From: JAKFDI01 sp044508835
Lineage (GTDB): Bacteria > Pseudomonadota > Gammaproteobacteria > Burkholderiales > Burkholderiaceae_C
Assembly: GCA_044508835.1 (NCBI GenBank)
Contig: JBIQHD010000011.1
Coordinates: 1-64,000, forward strand
Direction: 5' to 3'
Length of the DNA stretch: 64,000 bases
Shown: piece by piece, positions 26,616 through 36,063 of the stretch
Numbering within the stretch: the stretch's first letter is position 1
How the letters are laid out: every line of letters starts with the position of its first letter
Program-made: the position numbers and the translations under genes
Notes under the pieces: model-generated
The model's database searches: none
Told to the model about the DNA's origin: nothing
What the model saw: only the letters and a program-made list of their open reading frames with translations

Positions 26616-27835
26616 GCGGCGGAGAAGGCGTTGAACGGCTGGGAGGCCCTCTCGCGGATTGGGAAATGCAGCGCCGCCGCGGCAAGCGACAAGCCGATGC
26701 ACAGCCACCAGACGACGTCGTAGCTTCCGGTGCGCTCGTACAGCACGCCGCCGAGGTAGACACCAAGGAAGGACCCGAGCTGGTGGTTGAGGAAGACGAA
26801 GCCGAACAGCGTGGCCATGTAGCGGGTGCCGAAGAAGGTGCCCACCAGCCCCGAGGTGAGCGGCACGGTCGACAACCACAGGAAGCCCATGCCGGCACCG
26901 AACAGCAGGACGCTTGCAGGCGTGACTGGACTGACGATGAACATCAGCATGACCAACCCTCGCGCCAGGTACACGCCGCACAGCAGGTTCTTCTTGCTGT
27001 GACGGCCACCCCAGACGCCCGCCATGTAGCAGCCCACAATGTTGACGAGGCCCACCATCGCGATGCCCCAGGAGGCAATGGCGGCACCGACCCCTCGGTC
27101 GATCAGGTAGGCCGGCAGGTGAGTCGTGATGAACGCGAGTTGGAAGCCGCAGGCGAAGAAGCCGGCAACCAGCAGCAGATAGCTGGGATGCCGGAATGCT
27201 GCGGCCAACACTCGCAGGGTGCCTGCATCGTCGCCCGATGGCCGCTCGGCGGCATGCTCCGATCTCACGAAGAACGCAGCGACGAAGGCCGCTGCGATGC
27301 ACGCCGCCATGAGCCATGCGCCCGAGCGCCATTGACCGTAGTCGATGATCGCCTGCGTGATCGGCACGACGAGGAACTGGCCGAGCGAACCGGCGGCCGT
27401 TCCCTGCCCCAGAGCCCAGGATCGATGGGTCTGCGGCATCACGCGTCCCAGAACGGCCACGGCAGTGGTAAAGGAGGCGCCCCCCATGCCGATGCCGACC
27501 AGCACGCCGGCCGTCAGGTACATCTCTAATGGATCGCGAGCAAAGATCAGGCCGACGATGCCCAGCGCGTACAGCACGGCGCCGGCGACCATCACGCGGC
27601 GCGCGCCGCACTTGTCCGCGACGAACCCCGCGAAGGGTTGGGTCAGGCCCCAGCACAGGTTCTGGATGGCAATGGCGATGGCGTACACCTCGCGCGACAG
27701 CCCAAGCTCGCGCGTGAGCGGATCGGTGAATAGGCCGAACGCGCCGCGCACGCCGAACGACATGAGGGAGATGACGCAGGCGGCCACGAGCGTGACCACG
27801 AGTGCGCCACCGAGCTTGGTTCTGGTTTCTTGCAC
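26612..27835 (-). CDS. Major facilitator superfamily transporter (oxalate/formate-antiporter-like)
   Basis: A 407-residue carrier with about twelve membrane helices. VADKCGARRVMVAGAVLYAL is the loop-2/3 MFS signature. The GTG at 27835 (VQETRTKLGG) is the likely start, since the upstream frame is not protein-like. Related MFS proteins carry monocarboxylates or oxalate/formate. First gene of the minus-strand run that contains the TRAP binding proteins and 2-oxoacid dehydrogenase genes, and divergent from the isomerase gene at 28099, with 263 bp between the starts. Confidence 0.87.
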   Translation of the reverse strand: MQETRTKLGGALVVTLVAACVISLMSFGVRGAFGLFTDPLTRELGLSREVYAIAIAIQNLCWGLTQPFAGFVADKCGARRVMVAGAVLYALGIVGLIFARDPLEMYLTAGVLVGIGMGGASFTTAVAVLGRVMPQTHRSWALGQGTAAGSLGQFLVVPITQAIIDYGQWRSGAWLMAACIAAAFVAAFFVRSEHAAERPSGDDAGTLRVLAAAFRHPSYLLLVAGFFACGFQLAFITTHLPAYLIDRGVGAAIASWGIAMVGLVNIVGCYMAGVWGGRHSKKNLLCGVYLARGLVMLMFIVSPVTPASVLLFGAGMGFLWLSTVPLTSGLVGTFFGTRYMATLFGFVFLNHQLGSFLGVYLGGVLYERTGSYDVVWWLCIGLSLAAAALHFPIRERASQPFNAFSAA

Positions 27836-28098
27836 GCTCGATCTCTTCTTGAGTGGATGCGGCAAGGTACCGGCGAACGATCGCGCGACGTTTGCGGAAT
27901 GCGCCCGGCATGAATGCGCGTGGGGAATGCCACCTGGGTCTGATCGGGAGTGCGCCCCACCACTCATTCCTGATGCGAATCGACGGCTATCGCAGAAAGC
28001 GTGCCACGACGCAGTCGCAACCAGCCCAATGCAGATCTCACGGCACAAGCGACATGCAACGCCTCGTCATCCACGCGACTTCAAGAACGGAAAGACCC

Positions 28099-28707
28099 AT
28101 GCCTTCGTCCCGTAGCCTCGACTTCTGGTTCGAGTTCGGCAGCCAGTACAGCTATCTGAGCGTGATGCGGATCGAACCCCTGGCGGCAAACCACGACGTC
28201 GTTGTGCGATGGCGTCCGTTCCTGCTCGGTCCCATCTTTCACCGGCTCGGCTTTGGCGGTTCACCCTTCGTTGAACAGAAGCTCAAGGGCGAGTACGCCT
28301 GGAAGGACCTCGAGCGCCAGGCGCGCAAGTTCGAGCTTGCCTGGAAGCGTCCCAGCCGGTTTCCCCGCAGCGCGGTGCTGCCCGCCCGCATTGCACTGTT
28401 GGCGGCCGGACAACCGTGGGGCCCGGAGTTCTGCCGCCGCGCCATCTCCATGAATTTCGTGCAGGACCGCGAGATGGACGACGCAAGGGCGATGCACGAG
28501 CTGCTCGCGTCCATTGGGTTGCCTGCCGCCGAGCTGATCGAATCCGCCCAGGCAGATGACAACAAGCAGCGGCTGCGCCGGCACACGGATGAAGCCTGGG
28601 AACTGGGCATCTTCGGCGCTCCCATGTTCGTGACCGGCGGCGAGATGTTCTGGGGCAACGACCGGCTCGAAGATGCCCTGGCGCATTGCAGTCGTCAGCC
28701 CGTCTGA
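28099..28707 (+). CDS. 2-hydroxychromene-2-carboxylate isomerase family protein (DsbA-like fold)
   Basis: A 202-residue protein. LDFWFEFGSQYSYLSVMRIE at the N-terminus is the HCCA-isomerase form of the DsbA/GST-kappa active site with serine instead of the thiol pair, and FGAPMFVTGGEMFWGNDRL is the conserved C-terminal block. In naphthalene breakdown the enzyme uses glutathione to convert 2-hydroxychromene-2-carboxylate; many homologues have other substrates. The ATG at 28099 fits the family start. No other aromatic-degradation genes adjoin, so the true substrate is open. Confidence 0.88.
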   Translation: MPSSRSLDFWFEFGSQYSYLSVMRIEPLAANHDVVVRWRPFLLGPIFHRLGFGGSPFVEQKLKGEYAWKDLERQARKFELAWKRPSRFPRSAVLPARIALLAAGQPWGPEFCRRAISMNFVQDREMDDARAMHELLASIGLPAAELIESAQADDNKQRLRRHTDEAWELGIFGAPMFVTGGEMFWGNDRLEDALAHCSRQPV

Positions 28708-28750
28708 CAGGCGACCGAAACCGCGATGCCAAGAAGCGCCGGCCTCGCGA

Positions 28751-29923
28751 TCAGCGTGGCCGTGCCATGAGAACGCCGCCGATGGCCGGTTGCAGCAGTG
28801 CTGCAAGCGCGCCCAGCACCAGGGTTCCAGCGGATACGCCTAGCGCGACAGACAGCGAACCGGTCGCATCGGCCACCGCACCGGCCACGACAGGGCCGAG
28901 CGCCTGCCCCGCGGCGAACCACGCCGTGAACGCCGCCATTGCCGGTCCCCACATGCGCTCGTGCAGCCCCGCACGCACGAAGGACGTGACGGTCGCCGGC
29001 ACCATGAACACAGTCAAGCCGACCACCGTCGCCGACGCCAGCAAAGTCGTACCGCCGACATCGAGGGCAGGAAGGCCGACGCCCACTGCGATGACGCCCA
29101 TCAGGAGTGCCATGGGGCGGCCCGCCGGCAAGACCCCGAGCACTGGGCTCCACAGACACGGCCCGATCAGCACGGCACAGCCCATGGTGCACCAGACCAG
29201 CGCACTGCCCTGCGCGAGCCCTGCCGCAGCTGCATGGTCCCGAAGCCACGCGATGATGAAGGTGACGTACGGGATGTAGCCAGCGCCGAACAGGAAGTAC
29301 GCGACCAGCTGCGGGCGGCAGCCATGCCGGGGCCATGTGGTCGCAGCCAGCGTCGCGCCGGCGATTGGCGTCGGCGGCATCGCACGCGCGGCGAACCAGC
29401 CCGCGATACCCATCAACACACAGGCACCGCCGATGGCCATCCATGCGTGGGGCCAGGCATCCACTCCACGGACTTCGAGAATGAACGGGACGGAACCGCC
29501 GGTCACGATCATTCCGATGCCTGCGCCGCTGAAGAAGATGCCGATCGCGCGTGGCCCGAGTCCAGCCGCGATCACCGCGCCCGCGATGTACACGGCGGCG
29601 GCACTTGCACCGGCGAGCGCCCGCAGCGCCAGCAGCACGGACAGCACGGCGGTGAACGCACTGGCCATCACCGCGACCGCCGTGACCACCAGCCCGCAGA
29701 CGAACAGCAAGCGATGTCCGAAGGCGCGAACGGCCACCGTCATCGCCAGCGCGCCGGCCAGGTAGCCCAGCGCGTTGGCCGTGTTCAGCGAGCCGGCCTG
29801 CGCGTAGCTCCATCCCAGGTCCTGCTGCATCGCGGGGAGGATCAGGCCATAGCCGAAGCGTGATAGGCCGACGGCCGTAGCGCCGCCAGCCGCAAGTCCG
29901 TATGCGCGCCAGATGTCGGTCAA
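28751..29923 (-). CDS. YbfB/YjiJ-family MFS transporter
   Basis: A 390-residue membrane protein with about twelve helices, starting MTDIWRAYGLAAGGATAVGL and then SRFGYGLILPAMQQDLGWSY, the form typical of the YbfB/YjiJ MFS family. Substrates of this family are not established. The start ATG overlaps the stop of the DUF2917 gene as ATGA, so the two are co-translated. Convergent with the isomerase gene. Confidence 0.87.
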   Translation of the reverse strand: MTDIWRAYGLAAGGATAVGLSRFGYGLILPAMQQDLGWSYAQAGSLNTANALGYLAGALAMTVAVRAFGHRLLFVCGLVVTAVAVMASAFTAVLSVLLALRALAGASAAAVYIAGAVIAAGLGPRAIGIFFSGAGIGMIVTGGSVPFILEVRGVDAWPHAWMAIGGACVLMGIAGWFAARAMPPTPIAGATLAATTWPRHGCRPQLVAYFLFGAGYIPYVTFIIAWLRDHAAAAGLAQGSALVWCTMGCAVLIGPCLWSPVLGVLPAGRPMALLMGVIAVGVGLPALDVGGTTLLASATVVGLTVFMVPATVTSFVRAGLHERMWGPAMAAFTAWFAAGQALGPVVAGAVADATGSLSVALGVSAGTLVLGALAALLQPAIGGVLMARPR

Positions 29924-30234
29924 GTGACGCGGCCGGCAAGGATCGAAAGTCCCTGCGCCATCGCGCGCCGCAGGCGTTGGCCGGCAGAGGCCCGCGACAC
30001 GCCGTCCGTGTCGAACGCCGTTTCGATGTCGCCTCGGCCCCGCGAGACATACGCTGTCCCGTGCGCCGGTGCGACAAAGTCGCAGCCAGGACTCAAGAAC
30101 CAGTCCGTACTGATGACACTACGTGGACGTGGCTCGAACGTCAGCCAGAGTTGGCCTCGAGAGCACCGGACGGTCGCGCCGGGACGCATCGGAAGCGCGA
30201 TGACTTCATTGGCTGTCAGAAGATGGGAGGCCAT
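29920..30234 (-). CDS. DUF2917-domain protein
   Basis: A 104-residue protein. The pattern VIALPMRPGATVRCSRGQLW followed by STDWFLSPGCDFVAPA is that of DUF2917, a small beta-barrel-like domain common in Burkholderiales and of unknown role. It is the first gene of a two-gene unit with the YbfB-like carrier, overlapping it by four bases. The 280 bp to the next plus-strand start at 30515 contains no gene I can support and should hold divergent promoters. Confidence 0.8.
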   Translation of the reverse strand: MASHLLTANEVIALPMRPGATVRCSRGQLWLTFEPRPRSVISTDWFLSPGCDFVAPAHGTAYVSRGRGDIETAFDTDGVSRASAGQRLRRAMAQGLSILAGRVT

Positions 30235-30514
30235 GGGCCGATTCTGGAAAGCGCTCGGCCGGGCACACTTGATCGTTGCTCCGTCTGGGCATGCCGGCAG
30301 CGCATGCCTCGGATGAGACAGCGCCGCGTTGGCGTCCTCGGCCGTCCGGATCGCTTTCTCAGTTCAATCGTTCCCAGTTCTATAAGCGCGACCTTGCGCC
30401 AGTCATAAGTGGCAGCGATGAAGTGCAGTCCTTGGCCGCCGCTATCGTGCGACGAGCCAACCGGGAGTTGCTCTGACCGCTGACATCCGCCCCCTGCCCG
30501 TCAACCAACCACTC

Positions 30515-31690
30515 GTGCCGGGACGCCTTGTTGCCTGCCTTGGCGTCTCGCAGATCGTGGCTTGGGGAACGATGCACTACCTCGTCGCGCTCTTTGCCGC
30601 GCCGATATCGCACGAGCTGGGGTGGAACCTTGCCTTCGTGCAGAGCGGCTTCTCGCTGGCACTGCTGGTCATGGGGCTGACCTCGTACCACATCGGGCGA
30701 TGGATCGATCGCCATGGCGGTCGCACAGTGATGATCACCGGCTGCTGCTGCGGTGCGGCGGGCTGCGCGTTGCTTGCCGCCACCCGCGACGAGCTGCTGT
30801 TCGTGGCCGCCTGGGTTCTACTGGGTCTGGGTATGCGGATGACCCTCTACGATGCAGCCTTCGCCGCGCTCGCACATGTGGCAGGTGTCGGAGCCACGCG
30901 CGCAATGTCGATGGTGACCCTCATGGGCGGCTTCGCATCCACCGTGTTCTGGCCGCTGGGCGGTTTCCTTGCCGACGCGCTCGGCTGGCGCGACGCGCTG
31001 TGGTGCTACGCGCTACTGCTGCTTGCAAGTTCGATGCTGCACCTTGCCATTCCGCGCGGCCGCGAACTCGTTTCCCGCGAGGAAGCAATGCTGCCACTCT
31101 CGGCATGTCGGAAGGGCGCGGCGCCGTCTCGCACGATGGTTCTCTACGCTTGCATTGCCGTCGGCATCATGGTGCTGCAGACAGGCATGGCTGCGCATTT
31201 CATCGAACTGCTGCACGGCAGCGGATGGGATCCGTCGACCGCCGTGGCATTGGCAACGCTCATGGGGTTCGGCCAATTCGCAGGGCGCGCCGCCGTGGTG
31301 TTCCGGGCGGGGTACGTCGATCCCGTGCGGCTCAACCTGCTCCCAAGCACCATCCAGTGCACATGCTTCGCGCTCTATCTTGCTGTCGGCAGCCATGCCG
31401 TGGGTGCGGCCGCCTTCGCCTTTCTCTACGGCGTCGGCAACGGCATCGCCACCATCACGCGCGGCGCTATGCCTCTCGTGCTGTTCGATCCGGGCAGCTA
31501 CGGACGCATCGTGGGTGTTCTCCTCAAGCCTGCGTTCGCTCTCGCGGCCGCCGCACCTGTGGCGTTTGCCTTAGTCATCGAACACTGGGGGCACCGAGCG
31601 GCAGCAGTGGCCGCCCTCGGGCTGGCGCTGGCGATCCTGACCGCCGCAGTGCTTCTGCATCAATCTCATGGAAGGAGAACATCACTATGA
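30515..31690 (+). CDS. Major facilitator superfamily transporter
   Basis: A 391-residue carrier with about twelve helices. It starts at GTG 30515 (MPGRLVACLGVSQIVAWGTM); GRWIDRHGGRTVMITG is the MFS loop signature. The N-terminal block SQIVAWGTMHYLVALFAAPI is seen in a family of carriers often placed with aromatic or organic-acid genes. The SDR gene start overlaps its stop as ATGA. Substrate unknown. Confidence 0.85.
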   Translation: MPGRLVACLGVSQIVAWGTMHYLVALFAAPISHELGWNLAFVQSGFSLALLVMGLTSYHIGRWIDRHGGRTVMITGCCCGAAGCALLAATRDELLFVAAWVLLGLGMRMTLYDAAFAALAHVAGVGATRAMSMVTLMGGFASTVFWPLGGFLADALGWRDALWCYALLLLASSMLHLAIPRGRELVSREEAMLPLSACRKGAAPSRTMVLYACIAVGIMVLQTGMAAHFIELLHGSGWDPSTAVALATLMGFGQFAGRAAVVFRAGYVDPVRLNLLPSTIQCTCFALYLAVGSHAVGAAAFAFLYGVGNGIATITRGAMPLVLFDPGSYGRIVGVLLKPAFALAAAAPVAFALVIEHWGHRAAAVAALGLALAILTAAVLLHQSHGRRTSL

Positions 31691-32436
31691 ACAATCCGAC
31701 AGACACTGTGCTGGTCACAGGGGGAAGCCGCGGCATCGGCGCTCAGACGGTGCGTCTCCTGGCCGCGGCCGGCTACGCCGTGTGCTTCACCTACAGCCGG
31801 CAGATGCAGGTGGCGCAGGTACTACGGGATGAGTTGCGTGCAAGCGGCTACCGGGTTGAGTGCTTGCCGCTCGATCTCACTGACGCCGGCGACGCTGGCG
31901 CTGTGTTGGAACAACTGCCGCAGGGCATGCCGCCGCTGCGCGCTCTGGTCAACAACGCCGGCATTACGGGCCGGCTGGGGCCGCTGGCAGCGACTTCGCT
32001 CTCGGACATGCGGCAAGTATTCGAGGTGAATGTGTTCGCAAGCATGCTGTTGTGCCAGCAGGCCGCCCGAACATGGCTGGCCTCAGGCACGGCCGGAAGC
32101 ATCGTGAACGTCTCGTCCATTGCAGCCACGTTGGGTGCGCCCGGTGAATACGTGCACTACGCCGCCTCGAAAGCCGCCGTCGAGGCCTTCACCGTTGGTC
32201 TCGCCAAGGAACTGGCCGAGCACGGCATCCGCGTGAACTGCGTCTCGCCTGGCACGACACATACCGACATCCACGCCGCTGCTGGAGACGCGGATCGGCC
32301 CAACCGCGTCGCCGTACGCATCCCTATGCGGCGCGCTGGCGAGGCACGAGAGATCGCCGAGGCCATCGCATGGTTGCTGTCCGATCGCGCTTCGTACGTC
32401 ACCGGCAGCATTCTCAAGGTCGCGGGCGGACTCTGA
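31687..32436 (+). CDS. Short-chain dehydrogenase/reductase (SDR)
   Basis: A 249-residue classical SDR. TGGSRGIG at 11-18 binds NAD(P), NNAG follows at about 89-92, and the catalytic set is S143-region (VNVSSIAATLG), Y156-AASK160 (HYAASKAAVEAFT). The GSRGIG with downstream TYSRQ suggests NADP preference, FabG-like. The C-terminus RASYVTGSILKVAGGL is standard. Ribosome site GAAGGAGA lies before the start. Translationally coupled to the MFS gene, so it probably acts on the carried compound. Confidence 0.92.
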   Translation: MNNPTDTVLVTGGSRGIGAQTVRLLAAAGYAVCFTYSRQMQVAQVLRDELRASGYRVECLPLDLTDAGDAGAVLEQLPQGMPPLRALVNNAGITGRLGPLAATSLSDMRQVFEVNVFASMLLCQQAARTWLASGTAGSIVNVSSIAATLGAPGEYVHYAASKAAVEAFTVGLAKELAEHGIRVNCVSPGTTHTDIHAAAGDADRPNRVAVRIPMRRAGEAREIAEAIAWLLSDRASYVTGSILKVAGGL

Positions 32437-32675
32437 CTAAGCGCAGCGCGAGACGCTCGCAAACGGAATGGCAACGCACGGCATTGCGCATGGCACCAAG
32501 AGATCCGTCGGGATAGATTGAAGGGCGGGTCTGCATTCGATGCGACCCTATCGCACACGACGCGGTGCCAATCGGCATGCGTCGACGACGGCGCAAGTGC
32601 ACCGCGTTGCAGCTCGCAACGGCGACTTCTCTCCACCTTCGACCGTGCTGGGGCAGCCTGCTCCGGCTCATCATC

Positions 32676-33272
32676 ATGCGTCTGCTTCTCCTGCTGTCCC
32701 GCGCCATCGACCGCACCAATCGTGCGATCGGCGGCGCCGTGATCTGGCTGATCCTCATCTGCACTGTGATCAGCGGCATCAACGCCGTCATACGCAAGGC
32801 CTTCGACACCAGTTCCAACGCCTACCTCGAGGTGCAGTGGTACTTGTTCGCCGCCTCGTTCATGCTGGCCGCCGGCTACACCTTGCTCAATGCGGAGCAC
32901 GTCAGGATCGACGTGCTGGCCGGCAAGCTGTCCAAGCGCGGTCAGATCTGGGTCGACATCGTTGGCTTCATCTTCTTCCTCGCGCCGGTCTGCGTTGTGA
33001 TCCTGTACTACGGCGTGCCCTTCTTCCTGCAAGGCTTTCGCTCCGGCGAGATGTCGTCGAACGCGGGAGGTCTGATTCGCTGGCCGGTCTATCTCACGAT
33101 GCCGGTGGGCTTCGCGCTGCTGCTGCTGCAAGGACTCTCGGAACTGATCAAGCGCATCGCTTTCCTGCAAGGCCTGATCCCTGATCCGACGGTCAAGGTG
33201 GTTGCGAAGACTGCGGAAGAAGAACTCGCGGACGAGATTCGGCGCCAGGCCGAGCCTGCGGAAAAGGTCTGA
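32676..33272 (+). CDS. dctQ: TRAP transporter small permease (DctQ)
   Basis: A 198-residue inner-membrane protein with four hydrophobic segments, including AVIWLILICTVISGINAVIR near the N-terminus and AASFMLAAGYTLLNAEHVRI, the typical DctQ block where a conserved H-V-R-I/D-V follows. A charged tail ends AEPAEKV. The start ATG 32676 gives the family length. Twelve bp separate it from the DctM gene. Its binding protein is probably one of the TakP-like proteins on the minus strand at 21200 or 25171. Confidence 0.9.
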   Translation: MRLLLLLSRAIDRTNRAIGGAVIWLILICTVISGINAVIRKAFDTSSNAYLEVQWYLFAASFMLAAGYTLLNAEHVRIDVLAGKLSKRGQIWVDIVGFIFFLAPVCVVILYYGVPFFLQGFRSGEMSSNAGGLIRWPVYLTMPVGFALLLLQGLSELIKRIAFLQGLIPDPTVKVVAKTAEEELADEIRRQAEPAEKV

Positions 33273-33284
33273 GGGACAGCCATC

Positions 33285-34994
33285 ATGGAGTTCATCGCAC
33301 AGAACCTGGCCCCGATCATGTTCGGGGGCCTGATCGTCTTCCTGCTGTTCGGCTTTCCGGTGGCGTTCAGCCTCGGCGCCTGCGGCTTGTTTTTTGCCGT
33401 CATCGGGATCGAACTGGGCGTGCTGCCCGAGGCACTGATGCAGGCTCTGCCGCTGCGCCTGTTCGGCATCATGCAGAACGACACGCTGCTGGCGATTCCA
33501 TTCTTCACGCTGATGGGGCTGATACTGGAACGCAGCGGCATGGCCGAGGACCTGCTGGACACTGTCGGCCAGTTGTTCGGCCCGTTGCGCGGAGGACTCG
33601 CCATCGCCGTGATCGTTGTGGGCGCGTTGCTGGCCGCCACCACCGGCGTGGTTGCCGCCTCGGTGATCTCGATGGGCCTGATCTCGCTGCCCATCATGCT
33701 GCGCTACGGCTACGACCAGCGGCTGGCCACGGGGGTGATTGCCGCCTCGGGCACGCTGGCACAGATTATTCCGCCTTCGCTAGTGCTGATCGTGCTGGCA
33801 GATCAACTCGGACGCAGCGTAGGCGACATGTACAAGGGTGCCTTTATCCCCGGCTTCGTACTGACGGGGATGTACATGCTGTACGTGGTGATCCTGGCCA
33901 TCTTTCGCCCGAAGATGGTGCCCGCGCTGCCGCCCGAGGCGCGCTTGTTCCGCGAGCCCGGCGGGTCGAGCGGCATGCCCTCGCTGCTGACGCTCACCAT
34001 CATCAGCACCGCGGCGGCCATCTTCCTGGGCCGGAACTACGCCGAACTACTGACTTGGTTCGAGGGCGCGCCGGTTGTGTCGGTGGCAACCGACGAGACG
34101 ATTGTGGTGTCGCTGTGCACCGGCGTACTGCTCGCCTTCGTCATTGCCTTGGTCAACAAGGCGCTAGGGCTGGGCCTGCTGTCGCGCATGGCCGAGCGCG
34201 TGACCTTCGTGCTGATCCCCCCGCTGCTCCTGATCTTCCTGGTACTGGGCACCATCTTCCTTGGCGTGGCCACGCCTACCGAAGGCGGTGCGATGGGTGC
34301 GCTGGGCGCCTTTGCGATGGCCATCCTGCGCAAGCGCCTGTCGTTCACCTTGCTCAAGCAGGCACTGAACACCACCACCAAGCTCTCGTGCTTCGTGATG
34401 TTCATCCTCATCGGAGCCACCATCTTCGGGCTGACATTCCAGGGCGTGGACGGGCCGCGCTGGGTCGAGCACCTGCTGACTGCCCTGCCCGGGGGGCAGA
34501 TGGGCTTTCTGATCGTGGTCAACATCCTGATCTTCGTGTTGGCCTTCTTCCTCGACTTCTTCGAACTGTCCTTCATTGTTGTGCCGCTGCTGGCGCCGGT
34601 GGCGGACAAGCTGGGGATCGATCTCGTCTGGCTCGGCGTGCTGCTGGCAGTCAACATGCAGACTTCCTTCATGCACCCGCCCTTTGGCTTCGCCCTGTTC
34701 TACCTGCGCAGCGTGGCGCCGAACAAAGCCTACGTCGACCGTCTCACGCGCCAGGAAATCGCACCTGTCACCACTGGTCAGATCTACTGGGGCGCTGTTC
34801 CCTTCGTGGTGATCCAGATCGCCATGGTCGCCATGATCATCGCCTTCCCCGGAATCGTCTCCCACGACAAGCCCCAGGTCATCGACCTGGACAAAGTCAA
34901 GATAGAAATTCCCGTGGGAGCGATGGACGACTACGGAATGTCGCCATCGCGCATCGACCAGGACCGGGCGCTGGAGGAACTGTTTCGCCAGTAG
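33285..34994 (+). CDS. dctM: TRAP transporter large permease (DctM)
   Basis: A 569-residue integral membrane protein. GVVAASVISMGLISLPIMLR and TGVIAASGTLAQIIPPSLVL are DctM signatures, as is ATPTEGGAMGALGAFAMAIL. It is longer than most DctM (about 430) because of an insert at about 200-300, the form found with 2-oxoacid/mannitol-type TRAP systems. It forms the sodium-driven transport channel with DctQ. The C-terminal 45 residues are hydrophilic and cytoplasmic. Confidence 0.92.
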   Translation: MEFIAQNLAPIMFGGLIVFLLFGFPVAFSLGACGLFFAVIGIELGVLPEALMQALPLRLFGIMQNDTLLAIPFFTLMGLILERSGMAEDLLDTVGQLFGPLRGGLAIAVIVVGALLAATTGVVAASVISMGLISLPIMLRYGYDQRLATGVIAASGTLAQIIPPSLVLIVLADQLGRSVGDMYKGAFIPGFVLTGMYMLYVVILAIFRPKMVPALPPEARLFREPGGSSGMPSLLTLTIISTAAAIFLGRNYAELLTWFEGAPVVSVATDETIVVSLCTGVLLAFVIALVNKALGLGLLSRMAERVTFVLIPPLLLIFLVLGTIFLGVATPTEGGAMGALGAFAMAILRKRLSFTLLKQALNTTTKLSCFVMFILIGATIFGLTFQGVDGPRWVEHLLTALPGGQMGFLIVVNILIFVLAFFLDFFELSFIVVPLLAPVADKLGIDLVWLGVLLAVNMQTSFMHPPFGFALFYLRSVAPNKAYVDRLTRQEIAPVTTGQIYWGAVPFVVIQIAMVAMIIAFPGIVSHDKPQVIDLDKVKIEIPVGAMDDYGMSPSRIDQDRALEELFRQ

Positions 34995-35060
34995 TGCGAG
35001 GTGTCAATGCGGGACGAGCTCAGTGCACGCTGCGGGCGTGCCGCTCGAAAGCCAGCGGCG

Positions 35061-35990
35061 CTACGCCGCGTCCAGCACCGAAGCCCCCGGACGGCGCCAG
35101 CGGTGCACCTGCGCGGCTTCCAGTTGGATCCATTGAGCCACCTTGAGCACATCCTCCCGCGGCTGGTCGTCGGCAAGCAACAGCCACACCGCATTGGGGC
35201 TTCTCATTGGCGTGCAGGGAAGGTCAACTGTCGTGAGCTGTCGATTGTCGATCAGCGGCTGCAGGAGCTCGACGCGCCCAATGGCCAATCCCTGGCCCGC
35301 GATGGCCGCCTGGATCACCTGTTCATACTGGTTGAAGTGCAGCATCTGCCGCTTGTTCTGCGCCCAGGTGGCGTCGTCGAACCAACGCCGCCACTGCAGC
35401 CATGGACGCGCATCGTCGAACTCGAGAAGCGGACAGGTCTCGCCGCTCTGCAGCGCCTGCGCCAGCCGCGGGTGGGCCACGGTCGCAAGGGTTTCGTCGA
35501 ACAGGCGGATGGCTCCGGGCGGAACGGACATGTCCCTTGCGTAGCGAACCGCGATGTCGATGCCTTCAGCCCGCAGGTCGCTCAGGGCATTGCGAGCCGC
35601 GATCCGTACGTCGATCAGCGGGTGGCGCTCCTGGAGCCGTGGTAGCCGCGGCAATAGCCACAGCCCCGTGATGCCAGTGCTCGACGTGATGCTCACCGTG
35701 CGCGAGGCTGGCCCCGTGGTGATCTCGGCCGCGATGTCCTGAAGTTGCTGGATGGCATGGTCGGCGGCGCGAAACAGCCGCTCGCCCGGTCCAGTGAACG
35801 CGACGCCCCGCCGTCTGCGCACGAAAAGGGCGGTGCCAACCTGCTCTTCGAACGCTTGGATCTGCCGGCTGACAGCCGACTGCGTGAGACACAGGTCGTC
35901 CGCGGCCTGCGTGATGCTCATTCGGCGGCCGACGGCGACGAACGCCTTCAGCAGGTCCAGCGAGAACAGGCGAACAAGCGGTACGGACAT
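35061..35990 (-). CDS. LysR-family regulator, GcvA-like
   Basis: A 309-residue regulator. The helix-turn-helix is SLDLLKAFVAVGRRMSITQA with TQSAVSRQIQAFEEQVGTAL; VRRRRGVAFTGPGERLF is the GcvA-type wing. The effector domain covers about 95-300 and has GIDIAVRYARD, a GcvA-subgroup mark. Convergent with the TRAP permease genes and divided from them by 66 bp. It may control dctQM or the oxidoreductase further right; no operator could be identified. Confidence 0.88.
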   Translation of the reverse strand: MSVPLVRLFSLDLLKAFVAVGRRMSITQAADDLCLTQSAVSRQIQAFEEQVGTALFVRRRRGVAFTGPGERLFRAADHAIQQLQDIAAEITTGPASRTVSITSSTGITGLWLLPRLPRLQERHPLIDVRIAARNALSDLRAEGIDIAVRYARDMSVPPGAIRLFDETLATVAHPRLAQALQSGETCPLLEFDDARPWLQWRRWFDDATWAQNKRQMLHFNQYEQVIQAAIAGQGLAIGRVELLQPLIDNRQLTTVDLPCTPMRSPNAVWLLLADDQPREDVLKVAQWIQLEAAQVHRWRRPGASVLDAA

Positions 35991-36063
35991 GCGATGAGCC
36001 AGTCAGCCGTGACACGGGATGATCGCAGCACACCCCGCGAACTGCGGGCGCCTGCGCATGCGT